Below are positions 20,641 through 30,999 of a DNA stretch of 64,000 bases, piece after piece (position 1 is the first letter of the stretch; each line of letters starts with the position of its first letter). The notes below the pieces were generated by a model. It was not told the DNA's origin. It did not search any database and saw only the letters and a list, made by a program, of their open reading frames with translations. The position numbers and the translations under genes were made by a program. The stretch lies in contig OZ024856.1 of the NCBI GenBank assembly GCA_964017155.1, forward strand, positions 6,809,813-6,873,812, given 5' to 3'. This DNA comes from Oasisia sp. SBJ-2009 (lineage: Eukaryota > Annelida > Polychaeta > Sabellida > Siboglinidae).

Positions 20641-20727
20641 CCTCGACAACAACAACTTCACTGGCGCGGCGACATCGACTGCTCTGGCGGAGTGCGTCAG
20701 TCAAGCCACCTGGCTGAAGAAATTAAG
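20641..20727 (+). CDS. 87-nt LRR exon
   Basis: Duplicate of the exon at 19,441. GTGAGT donor intact. Confidence 0.6.
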
Positions 20728-21020
20728 GTGAGTGCACTGTACAGTGACATATAATTTGTGATGGGTAAAATGTTTAGTAGTTTATCTAATGTGTTGGGAA
20801 CATATGTGATATGTAATTGTCATATTGATTTTAAGTATCCTTTATTCAGTGCAAGTCTTCCTTCATGGTTATAATCATGTATTTGTGATCAATTATGGAA
20901 TAACTGTCTGTGTTCAGAAACCAGTAATTATGATAATACCAATTAATGACCAAATGTTGATGTTGAGATGTGATATGTGACACATCAACCTGGTGTTGAC
21001 AGTTTGTTTCATGTTCACAG

Positions 21021-21107
21021 CTTCGACAACAACAACTTCACTGGCGCGGCGACATCGACTGCTCTGGCGGAGTGCGTCAGTCAAGCCACGTGGCTGAAGA
21101 AATTAAG
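21021..21107 (+). CDS. 87-nt LRR exon, GC donor
   Basis: Duplicate of the exon at 19,821, again with GCAAGT as donor. Confidence 0.55.
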
Positions 21108-21200
21108 GCAAGTGCACTGTCCAGTGAAGTGACAATGTCTCTCGCTTGTTAACTGAAGATGTTTGTTCAGTCAAACACCTGACTACAGAAATCACTTCAC

Positions 21201-21487
21201 ATGTCTACCACACCATTAGAGTGGGCGTGTTGTGTCAGCAGCATTTCCAGTGTTTGCATGAGGTCTGTTCTATGTACCTCGTGAACAATTCTGTCCAGCT
21301 GGGTGGACAGAATTTGTTGGTCCAGACTGATTAGCCACTCTTTCAGCATAAGCCAAAACACCACTGTGGACAAGCACCAGAATCAGCCCATTGGGTGTTC
21401 AACACACTGACAACGCCATCTGCCAGACACAAGGAGCTGGTTGTTGACAGACGAGCTGTGACACTGTCCAATGTCTACCGAACTTAA
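21201..21487 (+). pseudogene. Third Merlin transposase fragment
   Basis: It retains the HEVCSMYLVNNSVQLGGQN part but has a stop where the TDEPLF block stood (TGA TTA GCC ACT). It is more diverged than the first two, so it is the older copy or lies outside the recent duplication. Confidence 0.65.
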
Positions 21488-21739
21488 CGCAGGAGCACTT
21501 CAACAGTTGAAGAAATTAGTTTACTGAAGTCGTGTCTTGTAGGGTCGACTGACAACGATAGTCGGGACAGTTGATGTACACAGAGGTAAGGCCCTGATCT
21601 GCCTGAAGACAGGTTTTAACGTCACATTCAAAGGTAATCCTGGGTAATTACCTGATATTATGTGTCATTCATGTAATTGTTAATATTTTAAAGACAGTAA
21701 CCTGCTGTAGTCACATGACAGAGTCTTTGTGACAAAATA

Positions 21740-21878
21740 AAGAAGAACATTTAGATGTGGAAATCAGATGGAAGGACATAAAAGAATACTTAGATGTGGA
21801 CATAAGACGGGAGGATGATGTGGCCAGGACACGACAGGGACAGATCTCACATATGCCAAGTGACGACAGTTGTATGAG
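21740..21878 (+). CDS. Candidate exon, EYLDVDIRREDD type
   Basis: Contains two tandem versions of the ExLDVxI motif (EEHLDVEIRWKD and KEYLDVDIRREDDV) followed by SHMPSDDSCM and AG/GTGAGT. Here the end phase is 2, which agrees with the LRR exons. The upstream boundary is uncertain because a stop precedes the motif. Confidence 0.4.
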
Positions 21879-22356
21879 GTGAGTTTGAAATGCACTGTCT
21901 AGTTGGTTTACTTGTGAGCGATGGACATTTGTAATGAACAGTTCTGTTCACATCACAACATCCTGAACCACTGTTAATTTGACGGCAACAATGTCACGAA
22001 CTTGACGCAGTGTTCACATTACATCACATTTGAAGAAATTACAGTACTGAGGTTATATCTATTGTAGGGTCGACTGGCAACGACAGCTGTCCCAGCCATG
22101 GTACACAGACGACGCTGAGAGCTGGCAGTGTGAGTTGACAGACCAAGAGATGGCCCTGGCCAGGCCGAGGACAGGGACATGTTTAACTTGTCTTTGACAT
22201 GTCCCACGTTTCATATACATTACGCTGACACAGAGACAGCAAATAACAAAAGCTCACTTGACGGTGGTTGCTGCAGAAGTCGTGTGTCTTGTAGAGTCGA
22301 CTGGCAACGAAAGAGTTGTTGGTTGCAGGCTGTGAACCAACTGTGTGACAGAGACT

Positions 22357-22519
22357 GGGGTGGAAGACAGTGGGGGTGGAAGACAGTGGGGGTGGAAGAC
22401 AGTGGGGGTGGAAGACAGTGAGGGTGGAAGACAGTGGGGGTGGAAGACAGAGGGGGTGGAAGACAGTGAGGGTGGAAGACAGTGGGGGTGGAAGACAGTG
22501 GAGGTGGAAGACAGTGGGG
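22357..22519. repeat. 16-bp minisatellite, about ten copies
   Basis: Unit GGGGTGGAAGACAGTG with G/A variants. The flanks (GGTTGCAGGCTGTGAACCAACTG before, GGGGTATGACATGACGGGGGA after) are the same as at 15,200-15,290, where a single copy is present. Confidence 0.92.
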
Positions 22520-22967
22520 GTATGACATGACGGGGGATACATCCCACACGAGAAGCTGTGACAGTTGTGTGTCAAGTTTCTTTACTCTTGAGAGTTGGAC
22601 ATTTGAAATAAACAGTTGTGTTCATATCGTGACATCCTGAACCACTGTGAACTTGATGACACCGACGTCAAACACCTTTTATTGACCTGGTGGATATAAT
22701 TTGTGATGGATAAAATGTTTAGTAGTTTATCTAATGTGTTGGGAACATATTTTGGTATGTAATTGCCATATCGATTTTAAGTATCCTTTATTCAGTGCAA
22801 GTCTTCCTTCATGGTTATAATAATGTATTTGTGATCAATTATGGAATAACTGTCTGTGTTCAGAAACCAGTAATTATGATAATAACAATTAATGCCCAAA
22901 TGTTGATGTTGAGATGTGATATGTGACACATCGACCTGGAGTTGACAGGTTTGTTTCATGTTCATAG

Positions 22968-23051
22968 TCTCGACAACAACTTCACTAGCGCCGCGTCATC
23001 GACTGCTCTGGCGGAGTGCCTCAGTGAAGCCACCTGGCTGAAGAAATTAAG
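22968..23051 (+). pseudogene. Decayed 84-nt LRR exon
   Basis: Reads LDNNFTSAASSTALAECLSE then ATWLKKL with one asparagine codon missing. The donor is destroyed (AAG/ATGAGT). It lies just before the 83-bp array. Confidence 0.55.
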
Positions 23052-23165
23052 ATGAGTGCACTGTACAGTGAATTGACATACATGCGGTGGTGTCATGAGA
23101 TGCTAGTGACATACATGGAAATGACACCTTTCATCGACAATGTGCGAGTCGATCTGTTGACAACG

Positions 23166-26100
23166 GGTTGTCGGATAACTACCTCGATGACGTAAATGGC
23201 CAGGCCGAGGACAGGGACATGTTTAACTTGTCTTTGATATGACCTGTAGGTTGTCAGACAACTACCTCGATGATGTACGTGGCCAGGCCGAGGACAGGGA
23301 CATGTTTAATTTGTCTTTGATATGACCTGTAGGTTGTCAGACAACTACCTCGATGACGTAAGTGGCGAGGCCGAGGACAGGGACATGTTTAATTTGTCTT
23401 TGATATGACCTGTAGGTTGTCAGACAACTACCTGGATGATGTACGTGGCCAGGCCGAGGACAGGGACATGTTTAACTTGTCTTTAACATGACCTGTAGGT
23501 TGTCGGACAACTACCTTGATGATGTACGTGGCCAGGCCGAGGACAGGGACATGTTTAATTTGTCTTTGATATGACCTGTAGGTTGTCAGACAACTACCTG
23601 GATGATGTACGTGGCCAGGCCGAGGACATGTTTAATTTGTCTTTGATATGACCTGTAGGTTGTCAGACAACTACCTCGATGATGTACGTGGCCAGGCTGA
23701 GGACAGGGACATGTTTAATTTGTCTTTGATATGACCTGTAGGTTGTCAGACAACTACCTCGATGACGTAAGTGGCGAGGCCGAGGACAGGGACATGTTTA
23801 ATTTGTCTTTGATATGACCTGTAGGTTGTCAGACAACTACCTCGATGATGTACGTGGCCAGGCCGAGGACATGTTTAATTTGTCTTTGATATGACCTGTA
23901 GGTTGTCAGACAACTACCTCGATGATGTACGTGGCCAGGCCGAGGACAGGGACATGTTTAATTTGTCTTTGATATGACCTGTAGGTTGTCAGACAACTAC
24001 CTCGATGATGTACGTGGCCAGGCCGAGGACATGTTTAATTTGTCTTTGATATGACCTGTAGGTTGTCAGACAACTACCTCGATGATGTACGTGGCCAGGC
24101 CGAGGACAGGGACATGTTTAATTTGTCTTTGATATGACCTGTAGGTTGTCAGACAACTACCTGGATGATGTACGTGGCCAGGCCGAGGACATGTTTAATT
24201 TGTCTTTGATATGACCTGTAGGTTGTCAGACAACTACCTCGATGATGTACGTGGCCAGGCCGAGGACAGGGACATGTTTAATTTGTCTTTGATATGACCT
24301 GTAGGTTGTCAGACAACTACCTGGATGACGTAAGTGGCGAGGCCGAGGACAGGGACAAGTTTAATTTGTCTTTAATATGACCTGTAGATTGTCAGACAAC
24401 TACCTCGATGATGTACGTGGCCAGGCCGAGGACAGGGACATGTTTAACTTGTCTTTAACATGACCTGTAGGTTGTCGGACAACTACCTTGATGATGTACG
24501 TGGCCAGGCCGAGGACAGGGACATGTTTAATTTGTCTTTGATATGACCTGTAGGTTGTCAGACAACTACCTCGATGACGTAAGTGGCGAGGCCGAGGACA
24601 GGGACATGTTTAATTTGTCTTTGATATGACCTGTAGGTTGTCAGACAACTACCTCGATGATGTACGTGGCCAGGCCGAGGACATGTTTAATTTGTATTTG
24701 ATATGACCTGTAGGTTGTCAGACAACTACCTCGATGACGTAAGTGACGAGGCCGAGGACAGGGACATGTTTAATTTGTCTTTGATATGACCTGTAGGTTG
24801 TCAGACAACTACCTGGATGATGTACGTGGCCAGGCCGAGGACAGGGACATGTTTAATTTGTCTTTGACATGACCTGTAGGTTGTCAGACAACTACCTCGA
24901 TGATGTACGTGGCCAGGCCGAGGACATGTTTAATTTGTCTTTGATATGACCTGTAGGTTGTCAGACAACTACCTCGATGATGTACGTGGCCAGGCCGAGG
25001 ACAGGGACATGTTTAATTTGTCTTTGATATGACCTGTAGGTTGTCAGACAACTACCTCGATGACGTAAATGGCGAGGCCGAGGACAGGGACATGTTTAAT
25101 TTGTCTTTGATATGACCTGTAGGTTGTCAGACAACTACCTGGATGATGTACATGGCCAGGCCGAAGACAGGGACATGTTTAATTTGTCTTTGATATGACC
25201 TGTAGGTTGTCAGACAACTACCTGGATGATGTATGTGGCCAGGCCGAGGACATGTTTAATTTGTCTTTGATATGACCTGTAGGTTGTCAGACAACTACCT
25301 CGATGATGTACGTGGCCAGGCCGAGGACAGGGACATGTTTAATTTGTCTTTGATATGACCTGTAGGTTGTCAGACAACTACCTTGATGATGTACGTGGCC
25401 AGGCCGAGGACATGTTTAATTTGTCTTTGATATGACATGTAGGTTGTCAGACAACTACCTGGATGACGTAAGTGGCGAGGCCGAGGACAGGGACATGTTT
25501 AATTTGTCTTTGATATGACCTGTAGGTTGTCAGACAACTACCTCGATGATGTACGTGGCCAGGCCGAGGACAGGGACATGTTTAACTTGTCTTTAACATG
25601 ACCTGTAGGTTGTCGGACAACTACCTTGATGATGTACGTGGCCAGGCCGAGGACAGGGACATGTTTAATTTGTCTTTGATATGACCTGTAGGTTGTCAGA
25701 CAACTACCTGGATGATGTACGTGGCCAGGCCGAGGACATGTTTAATTTGTCTTTGATATGACCTGTAGGTTGTCAGACAACTACCTCGATGATGTACGTG
25801 GCCAGGCTGAGGACAGGGACATGTTTAATTTGTCTTTGATATGACCTGTAGGTTGTCAGACAACTACCTCGATGACGTAAGTGGCGAGGCCGAGGACAGG
25901 GACATGTTTAATTTGTCTTTGATATGACCTGTAGGTTGTCAGACAACTACCTCGATGATGTACGTGGCCAGGCCGAGGACATGTTTAATTTGTCTTTGAT
26001 ATGACCTGTAGGTTGTCAGACAACTACCTCGATGATGTACGTGGCCAGGCCGAGGACAGGGACATGTTTAATTTGTCTTTGATATGACCTGTAGGTTGTC

Positions 26101-29100
26101 AGACAACTACCTCGATGATGTACGTGGCCAGGCCGAGGACATGTTTAATTTGTCTTTGATATGACCTGTAGGTTGTCAGACAACTACCTCGATGATGTAC
26201 GTGGCCAGGCCGAGGACAGGGACATGTTTAATTTGTCTTTGATATGACCTGTAGGTTGTCAGACAACTACCTGGATGATGTACGTGGCCAGGCCGAGGAC
26301 ATGTTTAATTTGTCTTTGATATGACCTGTAGGTTGTCAGACAACTACCTCGATGATGTACGTGGCCAGGCCGAGGACAGGGACATGTTTAATTTGTCTTT
26401 GATATGACCTGTAGGTTGTCAGACAACTACCTGGATGACGTAAGTGGCGAGGCCGAGGACAGGGACAAGTTTAATTTGTCTTTAATATGACCTGTAGATT
26501 GTCAGACAACTACCTCGATGATGTACGTGGCCAGGCCGAGGACAGGGACATGTTTAACTTGTCTTTAACATGACCTGTAGGTTGTCGGACAACTACCTTG
26601 ATGATGTACGTGGCCAGGCCGAGGACAGGGACATGTTTAATTTGTCTTTGATATGACCTGTAGGTTGTCAGACAACTACCTGGATGACGTAAGTGGCGAG
26701 GCCGAGGACAGGGACATGTTTAATTTGTCTTTGATATGACCTGTAGGTTGTCAGACAACTACCTCGATGATGTACGTGGCCAGGCCGAGGACATGTTTAA
26801 TTTGTATTTGATATGACCTGTAGGTTGTCAGACAACTACCTCGATGACGTAAGTGACGAGGCCGAGGACAGGGACATGTTTAATTTGTCTTTGACATGAC
26901 CTGTAGGTTGTCAGACAACTACCTCGATGATGTACGTGGCCAGGCCGAGGACATGTTTAATTTGTCTTTGATATGACCTGTAGGTTGTCAGACAACTACC
27001 TCGATGATGTACGTGGCCAGGCCGAGGACAGGGACATGTTTAATTTGTCTTTGATATGACCTGTAGGTTGTCAGACAACTACCTCGATGACGTAAATGGC
27101 GAGGCCGAGGACAGGGACATGTTTAATTTGTCTTTGATATGACCTGTAGGTTGTCAGACAACTACCTGGATGATGAACATGGCCAGGCCGAAGACAGGGA
27201 CATGTTTAATTTGTCTTTGATATGACCTGTAGGTTGTCAGACAACTACCTGGATGATGTATGTGGCCAGGCCGAGGACATGTTTAATTTGTCTTTGATAT
27301 GACCTGTAGGTTGTCAGACAACTACCTCGATGATGTACGTGGCCAGGCCGAGGACAGGGACATGTTTAATTTGTCTTTGATATGACCTGTAGGTTGTCAG
27401 ACAACTACCTTGATGATGTACGTGGCCAGGCCGAGGACATGTTTAATTTGTCTTTGATATGACATGTAGGTTGTCAGACAACTACCTGGATGACGTAAGT
27501 GGCGAGGCCGAGGACAGGGACATGTTTAATTTGTCTTTGATATGACCTGTAGGTTGTCAGACAACTACCTGGATGATGTACGTGGCCAGGCCGAGGACAT
27601 GTTTAATTTGTCTTTGATATGACCTGTAGGTTGTCAGACAACTACCTGGATGATGTACGTGGCCAGGCCGAGGACAGGGACATGTTTAATTTGTCTTTGA
27701 TATGACCTGTAGGTTGTCAGACAACTACCTGGATGATGTATGTGGCCAGGCCGAGGACAGGGACATGTTTAATTTGTCTTTGACATGACCTGTAGGTTGT
27801 CAGACAACTACCTCGATGATGTACGTGGCCAGGCCGAGGACATGTTTAATTTGTCTTTGATATGACCTGTAGGTTGTCAGACAACTACCTGGATGACGTA
27901 AGTGGCGAGGCCGAGGACAGGGACATGTTTAATTTGTCTTTGATATGACCTGTAGGTTGTCAGACAACTACCTCGATGACGTAAGTGGCGAGGCCGAGGA
28001 CAGGGACATGTTTAATTTGTCTTTGATATGACCTGTAGGTTGTCAGACAACTACCTGGATGACGTAAGTGGCGAGGCCGAGGACAGGGACATGTTTAATT
28101 TGTCTTTGATATGACCTGTAGGTTGTCAGACAACTACCTCGATGACGTAAGTGGCGAGGCCTAGGACAGGGACATGTTTAATTTGTCTTTGATATGACCT
28201 GTAGGTTGTCAGACAACTACCTGGATGATGTACGTGGCCAGGCCGAGGACAGGGACATGTTTAACTTGTCTTTAACATGACCTGTAGGTTGTCGGACAAC
28301 TACCTTGATGATGTACGTGGCCAGGCCGAGGACAGGGACATGTTTAATTTGTCTTTGATATGACCTGTAGGTTGTCAGACAACTACCTGGATGACGTAAG
28401 TGGCGAGGCCGAGGACAGGGACATGTTTAATTTGTCTTTGATATGACCTGTAGGTTGTCAGACAACTACCTCGATGACGTAAGTGGCGAGGCCTAGGACA
28501 GGGACATGTTTAATTTGTCTTTGATATGACCTGTAGGTTGTCAGACAACTACCTGGATGATGTACGTGGCCAGGCCGAGGACAGGGACATGTTTAACTTG
28601 TCTTTAACATGACCTGTAGGTTGTCGGACAACTACCTTGATGATGTACGTGGCCAGGCCGAGGACAGGGACATGTTTAATTTGTCTTTGATATGACCTGT
28701 AGGTTGTCAGACAACTACCTGGATGATGTACGTGGCCAGGCCGAGGACATGTTTAATTTGTCTTTGATATGACCTGTAGGTTGTCAGACAACTACCTCGA
28801 TGATGTACGTGGCCAGGCCGAGGACATGTTTAATTTGTCTTTGATATGACCTGTAGGTTGTCAGACAACTACCTCGATGATGTACGTGGCCAGGCCGAGG
28901 ACAGGGACATGTTTAATTTGTCTTTGATATGACCTGTAGGTTGTCAGACAACTACCTGGATGATGTACGTGGCCAGGCCGAGGACAGGGACATGTTTAAT
29001 TTGTCTTTGATATGACCTGTAGGTTGTCAGACAACTACCTCGATGATGTACGTGGCCAGGCCGAGGACAGGGACATGTTTAATTTGTCTTTGATATGACC

Positions 29101-29490
29101 TGTAGGTTGTCAGACAACTACCTGGATGACGTAAGTGGCGAGGCCGAGGACAGGGACATGTTTAATTTGTCTTTAATTAACATGACCTGTAGGTTGTCAG
29201 ACAACTACCTGGATGACGTAAGTGGCCAGGCCGAGGACAGGGACATGTTTAATTTGTCTTTAACATGACCTGTAGGTTGTCAGACAACTACCTCGATGAC
29301 GTAAGTGGCCAGGCCGAGGACAGGGACATGTTTAATTTGTCTTTGATATGACCTGTAGGTTGTCAGACAACTACCTGGATGACGTAAGTGGCAAGGCCGA
29401 GGACAGGGACATGTTTAACTTGTCTTTGACATGTCAGGTTGTTGGACAACTACCTGTGTGATGTAAGTGGCAAGGCCGAGGACATGTTTA
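23166..29490. repeat. 83/77-bp tandem array, about 78 copies, exon-like units
   Basis: Each unit reads TGACCTGTAG then GTTGTCAGACAACTACCT, then C/GGATGA, then GTAAGT or GTACGT, then GGC-AGGCCGAGGAC and a T-rich tail. Long (83 bp) and short (77 bp, lacking six bases at AGGGAC) units alternate in places. The 25-nt core between the AG and the GT encodes LSDNYLDD in one frame, and every unit carries a TGA in that frame if read through. Two higher-order levels are present: an offset of 2,110 bp (about 26 units) repeats from ~23.34 to ~27.5 kb, and a 332-bp (four-unit) block repeats at 28.16 and 28.49 kb. Confidence 0.95.
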
Positions 29491-29559
29491 ATTTGCCTTT
29501 GATATGTAATTTTGGCATACTTTTTCATTCATTTGTGTCTTTCATGTAATTTTTAATAT

Positions 29560-30570
29560 TTTGTATCAAAATTTTAATGTCGGTAATCTGCCGTAGTCAC
29601 ATGACAGTCTTCATGAGGAACTTTGCACTTGTCACAGAAGGAGCTGTTGGTTGCAGGCTGTGGACCAACTGTGTGACTGAGACTGGGGTGGAAGACAGTG
29701 GGGGTGGAAGACACTGGGGTGGAAGACAGTGAGGGTGGAAGACAGTGGGGTGGAAGACAGTGGGGGTGGAAGACAGTGAGGGTGGAAGACAGTGGGGGTG
29801 GAAGACAGTGAGGGTGGAAGACAGTGAGGGTGGAAGACAGTGAGGGTGGAAGACAGTGGGGGTGGAAGACAGTGAGGGTGGAAGACAGTGGGGGTGGAAG
29901 ACAGTGAGGGTGGAAGACAGTGGGGGTGGAAGACAGTGAGGGTGGAAGACAGTGGGGGTGGAAGACAGTGAGGGTGGAAGACAGTGGGGGTGGAAGACAG
30001 TGGGGGTATGATACGACGGGGGATACATCCCACACATGACAAGCTGTGTCAGTTGTGTGTCTAATTTGTTTACTCTTGTGAGTTGGACATTTGTAATAAA
30101 CAATTGTGTTCAACCACTGTGAACTTGATGACACCGACGTCAAACACCTGACTGCAGTTGTCTGACACGTGAAAACGTGCGTGAACTGGGCTGAATGTCC
30201 CCAGACTAGCTCACTGATAAAGTGAATTCGCTCCCGGTTTCGCAAAGAATGGAGGACGACCTCACAAAAAGTGGCGAATATGATAAGAACTAGATGGGAG
30301 GAGGACCGCCAAGAGACCACCACCATATGCTCACATTATCTTGGATGTGATTGGTGAAGGACCTGAGGTGGTGACGGGAATTGATGTGAGTATTTGTATC
30401 TAGTCAAACTGTGTGTGGTGCGTGTTGGGCTTTTATGTGTCGCCATGTTATAAAATACAGACCTTTTCTCTTCCTGGGTAATTATGTTCATGTCGTTCAT
30501 GTAACTGTTAATATTTTATGTCAACATTTTAATGACAGTAACCTGCTGTAGTCACATGACAGTCTTCATG
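29560..30570 (+). repeat. LRR-cluster paralogous blocks beyond the array
   Basis: Contains the GTAATCTGCCGTAGTCACATGACAG block, the GGAGCTGTTGGTTGCAGGCTG block, the minisatellite, the GAGTTGGACATTTGTAATAAAC block, and at 30,530 another AACCTGCTGTAGTCACATGACAG. The layout mirrors 22.3-22.7 kb, so the 83-bp array sits between two direct paralogous copies. Confidence 0.75.
29685..30006. repeat. 16-bp minisatellite, about twenty copies
   Basis: Same unit as at 22,357, mostly alternating GTGGGGG and GTGAGGG versions (a 32-bp dimer). It opens frames of 136-250 codons on the minus strand that read LSSTPTVFHPHCLPP; these are repeat artefacts. Confidence 0.92.
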
Positions 30571-30954
30571 AGGAACACAGAATCAGTTGTGGCTTCACTA
30601 CAATGTGATGTCGATGATGTCACAAACAGGCTTCATGATAAAGAGTATGTCCACTGGCTAAGGACTGGACAGACTGACAAACACGTCTGGTCACTGTGGA
30701 GGCTCTGTATGTGATGTGAAACCCACCCTGGGCAATGTTGGATGCTGCAATACAAGTACAACTTTAAAAGATTCAGTGTCTGCCAAGAGGTGCTGAGCAA
30801 CTGTGAACAAGACACAACTCTGATACGCAGGCAAACGACCAAGTCAAATCACTGCATTCTCACCTTGTCATTCTCTCAGTGGGCAAGGCTTGTGCATGCA
30901 CAATTTCCATCAAGAGCTCCGTGAGTCTGAGACCATCGTTACCAACGTACAATC

Positions 30955-30990
30955 AACACAAGGTGTAGGCTCATGCCTACACCTTGTGTT
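30955..30990. repeat. Perfect 16-bp inverted repeat with 4-bp loop
   Basis: AACACAAGGTGTAGGC, then TCAT, then the exact reverse complement. It could form a stable hairpin in DNA or RNA. No terminator or transposon end is otherwise recognisable around it. Confidence 0.9.
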
Positions 30991-30999
30991 TGAATGCAC

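Larger units (their letters stand above)
18817..21210 (+). repeat. Recent 1,200-bp tandem duplication
   Basis: Sequence from 18,817 matches that from 20,017 at an offset of exactly 1,200 bp with very few differences, over three LRR exons and most of a Merlin fragment. A third Merlin start at 21,201 keeps about 70 bp that the second copy lost. Confidence 0.9.
13700..22700 (+). repeat. Cluster of diverged paralogous blocks of an LRR gene family
   Basis: The same non-coding and coding segments recur: a block with GTGAGTGTTGGACATTTGAAAT and CCTGAACCACTGT (13.75, 14.15, 14.77, 16.67, 17.6, 18.24, 21.9, 22.58 kb); a block ending AACCTGCTGTAGTCACATGACAG, a plausible acceptor (14.64, 15.13, 17.79, 18.08, 21.70 kb); and a GGGTCGACTGGCAACGA block (14.94, 16.85, 18.46, 21.55, 22.07 kb). 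The order of blocks is broadly conserved, so the cluster grew by repeated tandem duplication. A further copy lies at 29,560-30,570 beyond the 83-bp array. Confidence 0.75.

Noticed and set aside
22183..22575. Minus-strand proline-rich open frames (LSSTPTVFHPHCLPP), also at 29,574-30,326
   Set aside because: Produced by the 16-bp minisatellite in all frames; no splice or start context.
23166..29490. A giant multi-LRR protein encoded straight through the 83-bp array
   Set aside because: Every unit has an in-frame TGA when read through, so no continuous frame exists.
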